Shown: positions 34,488 to 43,431 of the stretch, in pieces
How the letters are laid out: each line of letters begins with the position of its first letter
Position numbering within the stretch: position 1 is the first letter of the stretch
Program-made: the position numbers and the translations under genes
DNA from: Nitrospirota bacterium
Lineage (GTDB): Bacteria; Nitrospirota; Thermodesulfovibrionia; Thermodesulfovibrionales; Magnetobacteriaceae
DNA length: 53,782 bases
Assembly: GCA_015233895.1 (NCBI GenBank)
Contig: JADFXG010000019.1
Span: 1-53,782 of the forward strand
Direction: 5' to 3'
Notes under the pieces: model-generated
Told to the model about the DNA's origin: nothing
Seen by the model: only the letters and a program-made list of their open reading frames with translations
Database searches by the model: none

Positions 34488-35300
34488 TTGAAAAATGTAT
34501 CTGTTACCATAATTACCAACAATGAGGAGCGAAATATTGAAGGGGCGCTGAGAAGTGCAGCGTGTGCCGGGGAAATCATAGTTATTGACAGCGGAAGCAC
34601 AGACAGAACTCTTGAAATCTGCGGCACCTATAATGCCAGAGTTTATACTCACCAATGGCAAGGCTATGCCAGACAGAAACAAACTGCAATTGGATATGCT
34701 ACACTGCCATGGGTGTTTGTTCTGGATTCAGATGAGAGGCTCACTGAGGAGCTGGTTTCAGAGATTGAGCTGGTAACACAAGGTAACAGCACAGTTAACG
34801 GCTACTACGTGTCAAGGAAAAATTTCTTTCTGGGCAAGTGGATTCGTCATGGCGGCTGGCACCCGGATAATGTATTAAGACTGTTTAGAAATGGGACGGG
34901 ACAGTTTCAGGAGCGGGAGGTTCACGAAAAAATCATAGTTGACGGCACGCTGGGGTATTTGAAAAATCCGATAGAACATTACACGTATGAAACGGTTGGT
35001 GATTTTATAAAGAAGATGGATAACTACTCAACCCTTTCAGCCAGAGAGATTGTGAAATCAGGCAGATACACAGGTTTTTTCGCTTTAGCGCTAAAACCTC
35101 CGGCAACGTTTATAAAGATGTATATTTTTGCACTTGGATTTCTTGACGGCCTGCACGGGTTTATTTTGTCTTTGCTGTATGCAGTGAATACTTTTTTAAA
35201 ATATCTGAAAGCATGGGAACACAGAGGAGTAAAGTTAACAGATGAGTACTATGAATCAAAAAACTGCCAAAACACTAAGCGTAGTCATCCCCTGTTATAA
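34488..35300 (+). CDS. Glycosyltransferase family 2, WaaE/KdtX-like
   Basis: An inverting GT-A enzyme with V-S-V-T-I-I-T-N-N-E-E-R-N-I, the D-S-G-S-T-D motif and the metal-binding D-S-D-E-R. It also has W-I-R-H-G-G-W-H-P and R-L-F-R, the pattern of the LPS-core GT2 group (WaaE/KdtX). Starts with TTG at 34488, with only a weak site, after six bases from the previous stop. C-terminal helices near L-D-G-L-H-G-F may associate with the membrane. The next gene begins within its 3' end (59-base overlap). Confidence 0.88.
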   Translation: MKNVSVTIITNNEERNIEGALRSAACAGEIIVIDSGSTDRTLEICGTYNARVYTHQWQGYARQKQTAIGYATLPWVFVLDSDERLTEELVSEIELVTQGNSTVNGYYVSRKNFFLGKWIRHGGWHPDNVLRLFRNGTGQFQEREVHEKIIVDGTLGYLKNPIEHYTYETVGDFIKKMDNYSTLSAREIVKSGRYTGFFALALKPPATFIKMYIFALGFLDGLHGFILSLLYAVNTFLKYLKAWEHRGVKLTDEYYESKNCQNTKRSHPLL

Positions 35301-36213
35301 CGAGGAGCTGGTGATATGGGAGGTTTACGGCAGGCTGACCTCTCTCCTTGACTCTTTTATGCAAAAGGAGCTGATAAAAGACTACGAAATAATATACGTT
35401 GACGACGGTTCATCGGATGCAACCCTGAGAGAGCTTAAACTTATAAGTGAAAAGGACCGCAAGGCGAAGGTAATTTCATTAAGCGGCAATTTTGGCCATC
35501 AACCTGCATTGACAGCAGGTCTTACGGCAGCAACCGGAGAGATGACAGTCTCACTTGATGCCGATCTTCAGGATCCCCCGGAGGCTATCGAGGAGATGAT
35601 TTTAAAACATTACGAGGGATTTGATATTGTATATGGAGTTAGAAAAAGCAGAGAAGAGGATACATTTTTTAAACGATTTACGGCCAGATTTTTTTATATG
35701 TTTATGCGCCTTATGGGTGTTAACCTTATATACGATCATGCCGATTACCGGCTGATTTCACGGCTTGCTCTCAATGAATTTAAGCGCTACAAGGAGGTAA
35801 ACCGCTTTTTGCGCGGCATTTTCCCCAACATGAGGTTTACTCCCGGAATTGTGCACTATAAGAGAGAAAAGCGTTTTGCCGGAGAGACCAAATATCCGTT
35901 GCGAAAGATGTTGTCTTTTGCTGTAGAGGGGATAACGTCATTTTCCAACTTTCCGCTTCGACTGGCTTTCATTTTAGGGTTTTTTAATTTTGTAGCCGCT
36001 CTTGGGCTTGTGTTTTGGACAATTTTTACAAAAATACAGGGTAACGCCATTCCCGGCTGGGCATCTATCGTGCTGCCTCTTTACATGTTTGGAGGTATTC
36101 AGCTTATGTTCATAGGCATACTCAGCGAGTACGTAGGTAAGATATATCTTGAGGTTAAAAGCCGCCCGGTGTATATTATCAAAGAGTCGTTTAATTTTGA
36201 TAAACCTCTGTGA
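35242..36213 (+). CDS. Polyprenyl-phosphate glycosyltransferase (GtrB/ArnC-like GT2)
   Basis: The GT2 domain has V-V-I-P-C-Y-N-E-E, V-D-D-G-S-S-D, the N-F-G-H-Q-P-A loop and the metal motif D-A-D-L-Q-D-P-P. Two C-terminal membrane helices follow (around residues 235-300), typical of GtrB, DPM1 and ArnC proteins that charge undecaprenyl phosphate with a sugar. GAGGAG lies upstream of ATG 35242 with a long spacer. It overlaps the preceding gene by 59 bases, an extended overlap worth noting. A sequence-only call cannot give the sugar. Confidence 0.9.
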   Translation: MSTMNQKTAKTLSVVIPCYNEELVIWEVYGRLTSLLDSFMQKELIKDYEIIYVDDGSSDATLRELKLISEKDRKAKVISLSGNFGHQPALTAGLTAATGEMTVSLDADLQDPPEAIEEMILKHYEGFDIVYGVRKSREEDTFFKRFTARFFYMFMRLMGVNLIYDHADYRLISRLALNEFKRYKEVNRFLRGIFPNMRFTPGIVHYKREKRFAGETKYPLRKMLSFAVEGITSFSNFPLRLAFILGFFNFVAALGLVFWTIFTKIQGNAIPGWASIVLPLYMFGGIQLMFIGILSEYVGKIYLEVKSRPVYIIKESFNFDKPL

Positions 36214-36298
36214 ACATAAATAAAGAAAATTATCCCATCAATAATTCAGTATTAAATTTTGCTATATTTGCGATGGTTTATGTTAAAATAGCCGTGAT

Positions 36299-36487
36299 AT
36301 GATGGTGATGGTGGATGAAGAGACTTGTATAGGTTGCGGCAGGTGTGAGGAGTTATGTCCGGCGGTTTTTCATGTTCCCGATGAGACTGGCAAATCAGAG
36401 GTGATTGACCCTGATGGGTGTGATTATGCCAGCTGTTGCGAGTCTGCCGAGGAAAACTGTCCTGTGCACGCTATACACATTAAGTGA
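36299..36487 (+). CDS. Small [4Fe-4S] ferredoxin
   Basis: A 62-residue single-cluster ferredoxin: C-I-G-C-G-R-C followed by E-L-C-P and, near the end, E-N-C-P-V-H-A-I. The C-x2-C-x2-C-x3-C-P order is complete; a distinctive C-C pair in A-S-C-C-E-S lies between. Start could be any of three closely spaced ATG codons (36299, 36302, 36308). It probably donates electrons to an unlinked enzyme. gltX follows after 15 bases. Confidence 0.88.
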   Translation: MMVMVDEETCIGCGRCEELCPAVFHVPDETGKSEVIDPDGCDYASCCESAEENCPVHAIHIK

Positions 36488-36502
36488 CCGTGGGGGTGTG
36501 GT

Positions 36503-37930
36503 TTGTCTAAAGAAGTAAGGGTGAGATTTGCGCCAAGTCCTACAGGATACCTTCACATAGGGGGCGCAAGGACGGCTTTGTTTAACTATCTGTATGCGCG
36601 CAAACACAAAGGAACTTTTATTTTGCGCATAGAAGACACTGACAGGAGCCGCTCAACTGATGAGTTTATAGATGCAATAATTGACGGGATGAAATGGCTT
36701 AACTTAAGCCACGACGAGGGACCGTTTAGGCAAACCGACCGCACCGATATTTATAACAAGTACGCTATGGATATGCTTGAAGAGGGTAAGGCTTACTACT
36801 GCTACTGTGAACCGGATGAGCTTGAAATGCGCAGAAAGGAGGCCATTAAGCACGGTAAACCCCCTAAGTATGACGGCAGATGCAGAGATATTAAAACTCC
36901 ACCTATCGGAATTAAACCCACAATTCGGTTTAAAATGCCAGAGCATGGGCAAACCGTAGTGGACGATCTTATAAAGGGCAGTGTTGATTTTGACAATTCT
37001 GTTCTCGATGATTTCATAATAATGCGCTCTGACGGCTCTCCCACTTATAACTTTGTTGTCGTTTGCGATGATATTGATATGAGGATAACGCACATCATAA
37101 GGGGTGATGACCACCTTAACAACACCCCTAAGCAGATGCAGATTTACAAGGCTTTTGGTAAGGCTGCTCCGGCATTTGCACATTTACCGATGATTTTAGG
37201 CTCTGATAAGACACGATTAAGTAAACGCCACGGAGCGACCTCTGTGTTAGCGTATAAGGATATGGGATATTTGCCGGATGCGCTGCTTAACTACCTTGTG
37301 CGGCTTGGCTGGTCTTTTGGTGACCAGGAGGTGTTTAGTATTGAAGAGTTAACAGAGAAATTCTCACTTGAATCGGTGGGAAAATCTTCAGCCGTGTTTA
37401 ATCCTGAAAAACTTCTCTGGCTTAACAGCGAGTACATTAAAAACTCTGACCCTACAAGGCTTGTGTCTTATGTAAAACCGTTTCTGTTATCAATGAACAT
37501 TGTTGATGAAACGTATGTGTTTGACGAGGGTTGGTTAACTCAGGCTATTGCTACTTTGCAGGAACGTTCAAGGACCCTTATTGAGCTCTCTAATTCCCTC
37601 AGATACTATATTGCTGACACTGTGGAAATTGATGAAAAGGCAGGTAAAAAGTTTATAAATCAGGAAACAAAACCATTTCTCACTGCCGTTGCCGATAAAC
37701 TGAGCTGTTTAGAAAGCTTTTGTGTAAAGGAAATAGAAGGCGTGTTTCTGTCTCTTATGTCAGAGCATAACGTAGCGCTTGGAAAAATTGCCCAGCCAGT
37801 AAGGGTTGCCATAACAGGAAACACGGTAAGCCCTGGAATCTTTGAGGTTCTTGACATTGTCGGGAAAGAAAAGTCGCTGAAACGTCTAAAGAGAGCTATA
37901 GAATCAATTAGCAACACCCCTCAACCGTAA
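36503..37930 (+). CDS. gltX: Glutamyl-tRNA synthetase
   Basis: Class I synthetase attaching glutamate to tRNA-Glu. The HIGH-like motif is F-A-P-S-P-T-G-Y-L-H-I-G-G-A-R and the KMSKS-like loop is K-T-R-L-S-K-R-H-G. Length 475 is usual. Start codon is TTG at 36503, behind a GGGGGTG site. The 3' end is complete and lies 19 bases from the convergent stop of the propeller/pseudokinase gene. Discriminating or not (Gln mischarging) is unresolved from motifs alone. Confidence 0.96.
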   Translation: MSKEVRVRFAPSPTGYLHIGGARTALFNYLYARKHKGTFILRIEDTDRSRSTDEFIDAIIDGMKWLNLSHDEGPFRQTDRTDIYNKYAMDMLEEGKAYYCYCEPDELEMRRKEAIKHGKPPKYDGRCRDIKTPPIGIKPTIRFKMPEHGQTVVDDLIKGSVDFDNSVLDDFIIMRSDGSPTYNFVVVCDDIDMRITHIIRGDDHLNNTPKQMQIYKAFGKAAPAFAHLPMILGSDKTRLSKRHGATSVLAYKDMGYLPDALLNYLVRLGWSFGDQEVFSIEELTEKFSLESVGKSSAVFNPEKLLWLNSEYIKNSDPTRLVSYVKPFLLSMNIVDETYVFDEGWLTQAIATLQERSRTLIELSNSLRYYIADTVEIDEKAGKKFINQETKPFLTAVADKLSCLESFCVKEIEGVFLSLMSEHNVALGKIAQPVRVAITGNTVSPGIFEVLDIVGKEKSLKRLKRAIESISNTPQP

Positions 37931-37948
37931 TCCGTGTTTATCCGTGGC

Positions 37949-40900
37949 TTATTCCCACACGGTTTCCCGCGCGAGTTTACAGAACTCTTCAAGAGATATT
38001 CTCTCGCCTGAGGGGCTTACTGCAGAGTTTATCAGTTTTTCGGCACTTTTGCATTTTGTCAACTGTATTATGTGCTCTCCGCTGACAAAATTATCCTGTA
38101 GCAGTTGTTGTCCCTCTATAAGGTAATACCCGATAAGGCCAAGGAGAGCTACCGTGTTTTTTTCTATTGCCTGTTTAGAGCTTAAAACTTTTTCTGCTGC
38201 AGGAGTTTTTATAAAGTCAGGGTCTATAAAGGAGGGCTCTCCTTTGATTTTCTTTTTAAAAGCCCTCAGATAAATCCTGTCCATGTTGACTTTGGATATG
38301 CCGGTTGCCGCAAAATATACGTTACTGTCGCTTCTGAATATAAAAGACGGGTGGAGATTTGGCACAAACCAGCCCGGTTTGTTATTTAAGAGATACTCGG
38401 CAAGTAAAACCAATATTTCTCCGGCCTCTTTTACCGTAATACCCTCTGCCACAGCCTTCTTTAAAGACTTATACGGTAAAAACTGCTCCACTAAAACAGT
38501 CCATTGTTTATTGGCATGAACATTTATTACCCGTGCAAAAGCGCCGGGAAGAGCCTTAATTTCCGCGTCCAGACCTATGCTCAGTGCTTGGTACTTATTA
38601 GAAATACAACGCAAAACCACCTCAGTTCTTTTTAACCGGTTAAATGCCCTTATGGTTAAAAAAGCACCATGAACACGAGGCACATCTACTGGGGTGTAGT
38701 TTGACACAATTACCCGTGGCAGCGCTCCTCTGAGTAAAGACTCCTCACACATGGAATTAATTAGCAGAATAGTCTTGTTATTTAAGTTTTTTAAGCGGTA
38801 AAAAGACAACACTTTTAACTGGCCGGTAAGCCCCTTTACTCTGCTAAAAAAGTGCCTTCGGTAGTTTATAAGATAATTTTCAAGTTTTTTCTCCGGTATG
38901 AACTCAAGAAATCTTAACACATCGTTTACGGCCTCCGGCGTTTTCAAAATGGAGCTGTAATTAAGTATAAGTTTATGAAAATAATTGAAGGCTGGTTTAT
39001 ACTCGTTCATATTCATAAAGACTCTGGCAAGCTCATACTTAAGAATTGATATTTCAGTATCTCCTTTGTCCGGATAGTCGTAAAAATCCCGCCTGAGTGC
39101 ATGTCTTATCTGAAAGATAAGCCAAAGAAAAGGCGAGCCTTTGTGAATTTTCTTATAAAAAAGCCTTTTATACAAATACGACAAGTAGCGGTAAAATGTC
39201 CATCTGTCCTGGTCCTTCAGGCTCCCTGAGGCAAGGACAGCCATTTCATAAGCCGTAAGAACCTCAAGCCAGAGGCAGTCCTTTTCCTTTAACAAAAGAG
39301 CAAGGAAAATCCTGAATCTGAAATCTGTCTTTTGGCTGGGAGGCCATTTGAAAAAATCCTCGGCTTCAAGATATTCATTTAATTCCTTAACACCATCCCG
39401 TTCTTTTATCAGCTTTTTGAAGAGCAGGGTTGTGCCCATACGGTCAAAAAGGTTTAAGTAGATTTTTATGAAAAATGAGTAGTTAAATATGACTAAAACA
39501 ACAGTTGTAAGTATCAAAATGCCGATGGCTATCGGGAAAAAAGCCTTTAAAAAAGACTTAACATGTCCAAGGTCTTTGTAAAATCCGGCTATTCGTTCCT
39601 CTTCAAGAAACTCAGGGTCATGCTTTATAACGTAGTTAAGGTCAGTCTCTATGTTGTTGGTAAGCAGCCATTGCACAAGGACAAAATAATCATACTTTGA
39701 AGCACGTTTTCTTAACTTGTCTTTCATCTGCCCAAGTTTTGCGTATTTGACAGCCTCAGTCTTTATCCTTACTTTCAGAGCCTCCACTTTTTTATGAAAA
39801 TCCTGATTGCCAGGATATAGTTGTGCCATTAACTTAAGCACTTCCTTCAGATGGCTTTCATTTCTTATGTCTATGAAATTATCTGTATCTTCAAACAGTG
39901 CGCCTGTTTCTTTTAAAGGATACACTCCCTGATTTAAATACCCCTGTTCGTTTGGTTCAAAAAGATTGGCTTTAAATGCGTTGCCGCTGTCACACCATAT
40001 TGTGCCGTCCTCGTCAGTTCCTATAAGAGCAAACTCTCCGTCTTTGTCTTTGGACAGAGGAAACAGATAAATTTCATCAAGCTTAGGGATTTCTCCTGAT
40101 ACCGGAGCAAGTTTTATTTTTTTTCCGTTTTCATAAGCGTTAAGAGCTGCTCCTTCAATAAAAATTAAATTAGAGGACAGTGATTGTTCATTGTCACTTC
40201 TGAAATAGACAGGGATGTTGTTGTATTGAGGAATTATATCAGAGCTGTTGTCACTTTTGCCGCTTACAGGGTCAAGGAGGGTAAGGGTGGAGTTGTCAGC
40301 AGGTCTGACCATAAGGCGGCACTCTTTCCCTGTTTCACAAATAAGTGGAGTTTGATTTTTAGAATCAGTTTTAACTCCTGAGGAAACACGTTTGTTAAAT
40401 TTGAGAGAGAGTTTTTCCGCTTCATGGCTCCATGACAGAGTGTAGGTGGAAATTGAACTGTCAGGGTGAGGGGCAATCAGAAGCCATGTCACTATGGCAT
40501 CGTCTGAGGTTTTAATTATAGTTGGGGGAACTTTCATCTCACCATCAACCTGAAACGTAACTTTTTCATACCCGAATCCCTTACCGGTTGAGAGAAAAAC
40601 GTCTATGAAATTATGGTTCTTACTCGAATACGGAATGAGGAAATCACTAATTCCGTCATCGTTAAAATCATCAACCACAGGGGATGTATAGCTGACTCCG
40701 GACATTGAATAGCTATGTATTTGAGGGCTTGCCATATTGGCCAGATATGCGCCGTCTATTAGATAAAGCCCGTGTCCGGAAACCAGGAAATCCACATTAC
40801 CATCGTTATCAAAATCAGCCACTGCGGGCTTTGAAACCACACTTCCTTCTATTTTAATTTCAAGTTTCTTAGTGAAAGTTTTTCCGTCCACTATAACCAT

Positions 40901-41269
40901 GAGGCTCTCTTTGGCGGGCTTATTGTATTCAGAAAGCCTTGAAAACACAACAATATCTGGATAAGTGTCTCTTTCTAAATTCAAAAGCAATGGCTGCACC
41001 TTTATAGAATCGCCCACTTTCAAAGACTTTGCTTTTTTCCCGTTTTGTTCAAGAGCAAACAGATAGCCTTTTTTAGTACCGAATATGATTTCATTTTTCC
41101 CGTCGCCTTTAATATCGCCAAACGTAAGCGGCGTGGATATGTCTCCGTAGAGAGATTCGTAATTAGACAAGTTCTCAGGAAAACGCCAAAAAGTACCGCC
41201 TGCCTCCGCATTTCCGTTTAGCAGTAACAACAGCAGTAACAGTATAGCTAAAATTCGTAATTTATTCAA
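37949..41269 (-). CDS. Predicted receptor: beta-propeller (FG-GAP-like), one TM helix, cytoplasmic pseudokinase
   Basis: Signal peptide (L-R-I-L-A-I-L-L-L-L-L) then about 530 residues with FG-GAP/VCBS-type Ca loops: GDIKGDGKNEIIFGT (near 50), ADFDNDGNVDFLVSG (near 150), DDFNDDGISDFLIPY (near 205). A helix near 575-597 is followed by a helical region. The C-terminal about 240 residues follow a Ser/Thr kinase order: E-V-V-L-R-C, the alpha-C D-A-E-I-K-A-L, T-V-L-V-E-Q-F-L-P-Y-K-S-L. But the catalytic loop reads V-P-N-L-H-P-S-F (no HRD Asp) and the DFG position reads A-T-G. It would be catalytically dead. Starts with TTG at 41269, overlapping the HEPN stop by four bases. The kinase relation is inferred by alignment. 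Confidence 0.6.
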   Translation of the reverse strand: MNKLRILAILLLLLLLLNGNAEAGGTFWRFPENLSNYESLYGDISTPLTFGDIKGDGKNEIIFGTKKGYLFALEQNGKKAKSLKVGDSIKVQPLLLNLERDTYPDIVVFSRLSEYNKPAKESLMVIVDGKTFTKKLEIKIEGSVVSKPAVADFDNDGNVDFLVSGHGLYLIDGAYLANMASPQIHSYSMSGVSYTSPVVDDFNDDGISDFLIPYSSKNHNFIDVFLSTGKGFGYEKVTFQVDGEMKVPPTIIKTSDDAIVTWLLIAPHPDSSISTYTLSWSHEAEKLSLKFNKRVSSGVKTDSKNQTPLICETGKECRLMVRPADNSTLTLLDPVSGKSDNSSDIIPQYNNIPVYFRSDNEQSLSSNLIFIEGAALNAYENGKKIKLAPVSGEIPKLDEIYLFPLSKDKDGEFALIGTDEDGTIWCDSGNAFKANLFEPNEQGYLNQGVYPLKETGALFEDTDNFIDIRNESHLKEVLKLMAQLYPGNQDFHKKVEALKVRIKTEAVKYAKLGQMKDKLRKRASKYDYFVLVQWLLTNNIETDLNYVIKHDPEFLEEERIAGFYKDLGHVKSFLKAFFPIAIGILILTTVVLVIFNYSFFIKIYLNLFDRMGTTLLFKKLIKERDGVKELNEYLEAEDFFKWPPSQKTDFRFRIFLALLLKEKDCLWLEVLTAYEMAVLASGSLKDQDRWTFYRYLSYLYKRLFYKKIHKGSPFLWLIFQIRHALRRDFYDYPDKGDTEISILKYELARVFMNMNEYKPAFNYFHKLILNYSSILKTPEAVNDVLRFLEFIPEKKLENYLINYRRHFFSRVKGLTGQLKVLSFYRLKNLNNKTILLINSMCEESLLRGALPRVIVSNYTPVDVPRVHGAFLTIRAFNRLKRTEVVLRCISNKYQALSIGLDAEIKALPGAFARVINVHANKQWTVLVEQFLPYKSLKKAVAEGITVKEAGEILVLLAEYLLNNKPGWFVPNLHPSFIFRSDSNVYFAATGISKVNMDRIYLRAFKKKIKGEPSFIDPDFIKTPAAEKVLSSKQAIEKNTVALLGLIGYYLIEGQQLLQDNFVSGEHIIQLTKCKSAEKLINSAVSPSGERISLEEFCKLARETVWE

Positions 41270-41667
41270 TGTTTCGCCACAAGCATTTTTTCAACCCATT
41301 TGACAACGCTATCTGCTATTCTTAAGGCTTCCTCATACATTTTCTCATCAATAGGCACATAATCACCAGGATATTGTGTTTCAACAGCATAATCTGTCAA
41401 GATAACAGAATCCTTAATTTCCTCCGGTATTTGAGTACCAGTACCCTCGATAATCTCCAATAATCTTGAGATTGAATGTGTCTTTGGGAAATCAATTTCC
41501 CGGCAAATCAGTAATGCTTTTAAAGATTTTTCGGCTGCCTGATGACAATCGAAACACAAATCTTCAAACATAATCCCACTACTGACTTTACCAGCTTTAG
41601 CTTTCTCAAGATTACTCTTTGCCCTTATAAGCCAATTATGGACTAAATTAGCTCCGTTCATATACAA
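41266..41667 (-). CDS. HEPN-domain protein (toxin partner of MNT)
   Basis: A helical HEPN protein of the PF05168 type, with W-L-I-R-A-K-S-N-L near the start, the C-x-D-C-H-Q-A-A-E-K-S-L-K-A helix and T-H-S-I-S-R-L-L-E-I-I. A T-Q-Y-P-G-D-Y segment is typical of this branch, in which the catalytic R-x4-H is often absent; I do not see it. Its start overlaps the nucleotidyltransferase stop by 20 bases and its stop overlaps the downstream receptor gene start, so all three may be one transcript. The start could be 41661 (ATG) instead. Confidence 0.8.
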   Translation of the reverse strand: MYMNGANLVHNWLIRAKSNLEKAKAGKVSSGIMFEDLCFDCHQAAEKSLKALLICREIDFPKTHSISRLLEIIEGTGTQIPEEIKDSVILTDYAVETQYPGDYVPIDEKMYEEALRIADSVVKWVEKMLVAKH

Positions 41668-41968
41668 CTTTTCCGGTTGTTGCTATTTCTTTATAAACCA
41701 TGTACGGATTGTCCTTTAGTTCATCAAACTTTGCAGGTGATTCAACAATTAAATCCACTCCGGCTCCTATTCCATATAGCGATCTGTATAAGGTCTGAGT
41801 AAGCTCTCTTTTATTTGTTATTTCTTTTTTTAGAACAAAAATATCATAATCACTCTCATCTGTAAAAACCTCTCTTGCTCGTGACCCAAAGAGGATTATT
41901 TTATCAGGATTTGCTACCCGAATAATTACCTGAATTGTTTTCTCTAATTGCTCATCCATCATATTCAC
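41648..41968 (-). CDS. Nucleotidyltransferase (MNT) antitoxin of a HEPN pair
   Basis: The active-site pattern is I-L-F-G-S-R-A-R-E-V followed by E-S-D-Y-D-I-F-V, the metal-binding Asp pair of the minimal nucleotidyltransferase superfamily. At 106 residues it is a typical stand-alone partner of a HEPN protein. It begins with ATG at 41968 and is the first gene of the HEPN/receptor group. The function is inferred from that arrangement. Confidence 0.83.
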   Translation of the reverse strand: MNMMDEQLEKTIQVIIRVANPDKIILFGSRAREVFTDESDYDIFVLKKEITNKRELTQTLYRSLYGIGAGVDLIVESPAKFDELKDNPYMVYKEIATTGKVVYERS

Positions 41969-42144
41969 CTTTATTACTCATTAGTTACCTACCATCCCCT
42001 GACAAGTTAGGGAGGCTGCCGGACAGTTGTTTCTCCTTACAGACCCACCATGCTATACTATCACACCAACCATTCGTTATTCAACAAGAAATGAATGGCC
42101 GTCAGGGTAACGTGAGCCGGTAGTAAGCAAAAAAAAGCCGCCTA

Positions 42145-42174
42145 TTGTTAATTAGAATTATTTTTTGCTAAAAT
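42145..42174 (+). promoter_or_regulatory. Putative sigma-70 promoter for the Tim44-like gene
   Basis: TTGTTA at 42145 and TAAAAT at 42169 are 18 bases apart, about 85 bases before the start of the Tim44-like gene. Confidence 0.35.
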
Positions 42175-42258
42175 AGCGTTGTGGTGGGATGTTGGAGGTA
42201 AGGTTGCCTCTGCAAGTGGAACTCTGTAATAAAGTGAAAAAAAGGGGGATAAAAGTTT

Positions 42259-43254
42259 ATGAAGAAACACTTTACAGTACTATTGATAGCACTGTTTTTA
42301 ACCGCATTGGTAGTTGAGGAGGCTTGTGCCCGTGCCGGAGGCGGTGGCAGAAGCAGTGGTGGCAGCCGCAGTTCAGCATCGTCATCCTCAGGCAGTCGCG
42401 GCTCAAGGACATATAGCGCACCCAGGACATCACAACAAAATACTCAAGCGGTGCAAGCTCAGAGACCGGCGGCAGCCGCTCCTCAGTACGCAACACCTCA
42501 GCGCAGCGGTTTTTTTAGCTCCTCGTTTGGGCGGTCATTGGCAGGGGGCTTTATTGGCGGCGCTCTGGGCAGTATGCTGTTTCGTTCCCCGGGTTATGGC
42601 GGAGGCTACGGAGGTGGATATGGCGGAGGGTACGGTGGTGGCGGAGGGATCGGTCTTTTTGATATTATTTTCTTGCTGATTATTGGTTATATAATTTACA
42701 GAGTGATAAAGTCACGCCGCGGAAATGCTGATAACTACGAGACAACCTATATGACCGGTAACTACGAAAGCAACTACGAGGAGCCGCGCAATCAAATAGA
42801 GGCTATGGATTCAGTAACAGGGCTTCGCGACATAAAGCAATTTGACCCGAGGTTTGATGAGTACCAATTTATAGAAGCTGTGTCAAACTTCTTTTTTAAA
42901 CTTCAGGACGCATGGTCAAAGCGTAACCTTGAACCCGTAAAAATCATGATGATGCCGGAGATTTATGTAACTTTTAACTCAGATGTACAGAAGATGAAAG
43001 CTGATGGCGAAATCAACAAAATTGAAAACATATCCCTTAAACAGGTTGTAATTACTGAGGCATGGCAGGAAAAAGGAAAGGATTTCGTAACTGTAGAGAT
43101 ATCTGCAAACTTGATTGATTACACAACGGATGAATCCGGCAAATTAATTGACGGCGACAATGTAAACCCTACCAGATTCACCGAGTACTGGACATTTGTC
43201 AGAGACACCAATACAAACGACTGGAAATTCACGGCTATTCAACAACAGCAGTAG
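42259..43254 (+). CDS. Tim44-like domain protein with Gly/Ser-rich linker and membrane helix
   Basis: A signal peptide (K-K-H-F-T-V-L-L-I-A-L-F-L-T, to about residue 24) is followed by an unusual Gly/Ser/Arg-rich low-complexity stretch with G-G-G-Y repeats. A membrane helix (I-I-F-L-L-I-I-G-Y-I-I-Y) sits near residue 140. The C-terminal Tim44-like domain (residues about 195-330) begins F-D-E-Y-Q-F-I-E-A-V-S-N-F-F. Bacterial proteins of this type are envelope proteins of unknown role. The gene is followed by a twelve-base stem at 43269-43295. Confidence 0.85.
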   Translation: MKKHFTVLLIALFLTALVVEEACARAGGGGRSSGGSRSSASSSSGSRGSRTYSAPRTSQQNTQAVQAQRPAAAAPQYATPQRSGFFSSSFGRSLAGGFIGGALGSMLFRSPGYGGGYGGGYGGGYGGGGGIGLFDIIFLLIIGYIIYRVIKSRRGNADNYETTYMTGNYESNYEEPRNQIEAMDSVTGLRDIKQFDPRFDEYQFIEAVSNFFFKLQDAWSKRNLEPVKIMMMPEIYVTFNSDVQKMKADGEINKIENISLKQVVITEAWQEKGKDFVTVEISANLIDYTTDESGKLIDGDNVNPTRFTEYWTFVRDTNTNDWKFTAIQQQQ

Positions 43255-43268
43255 TAAGATAGAATAAT

Positions 43269-43295
43269 AAGGGAAAGGGCTTTGCCCTTTCCCTT
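43269..43295. repeat. REP-like palindrome / possible terminator after the Tim44-like gene
   Basis: AAGGGAAAGGGC, loop TTT, and GCCCTTTCCCTT form a perfect twelve-base stem 14 bases after the stop codon. The element at 7620-7644 is nearly the same sequence and is also placed directly after a stop, indicating a repeated family. Confidence 0.6.
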
Positions 43296-43327
43296 AAACC
43301 CTCGGATTTTGGCAATGATAGTTGGGG

Positions 43328-43431
43328 TCACTTCAGAAATTCCATCAGATTTTCAAACGATTTACTGTAGTAAAATTCTGCCCTTCTGATGCTAGAGATT
43401 AAAATAGGAACTGAGGTATGATAGGAAAAAA
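43328..43431 (-). pseudogene. C-terminal remnant of a TIR-domain gene, truncated by IS3
   Basis: Reading leftward from the IS3 edge the frame gives S-V-P-I-L-I-S-S-I-R-R-A-E-F-Y-Y-S-K-S-F-E-N-L-M-E-F-L-K and stop. The end of the ROCO protein's TIR domain reads Y-D-I-K-R-A-N-Y-S-D-K-K-S-F-E-E-L-L-D-I-L-S-K, and TIR_2-type proteins end in the same way (x-I-R-R-A-x-F ... L-x-x-L). The remnant starts exactly at the inner edge of the IS3 inverted repeat, so the insertion removed the rest of the gene. Confidence 0.6.

Noticed and set aside
36704-37183. 159-residue minus-strand frame inside gltX
   Set aside because: It lies wholly within a certain gltX gene and shows no domain; a shadow frame. The same applies to most other frames within core genes.
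42049-42062. 14-base match TGCTATACTATCAC to 53391-53404
   Set aside because: A few such chance 14-base matches are expected in 54 kb of AT-rich DNA, and the flanks differ.
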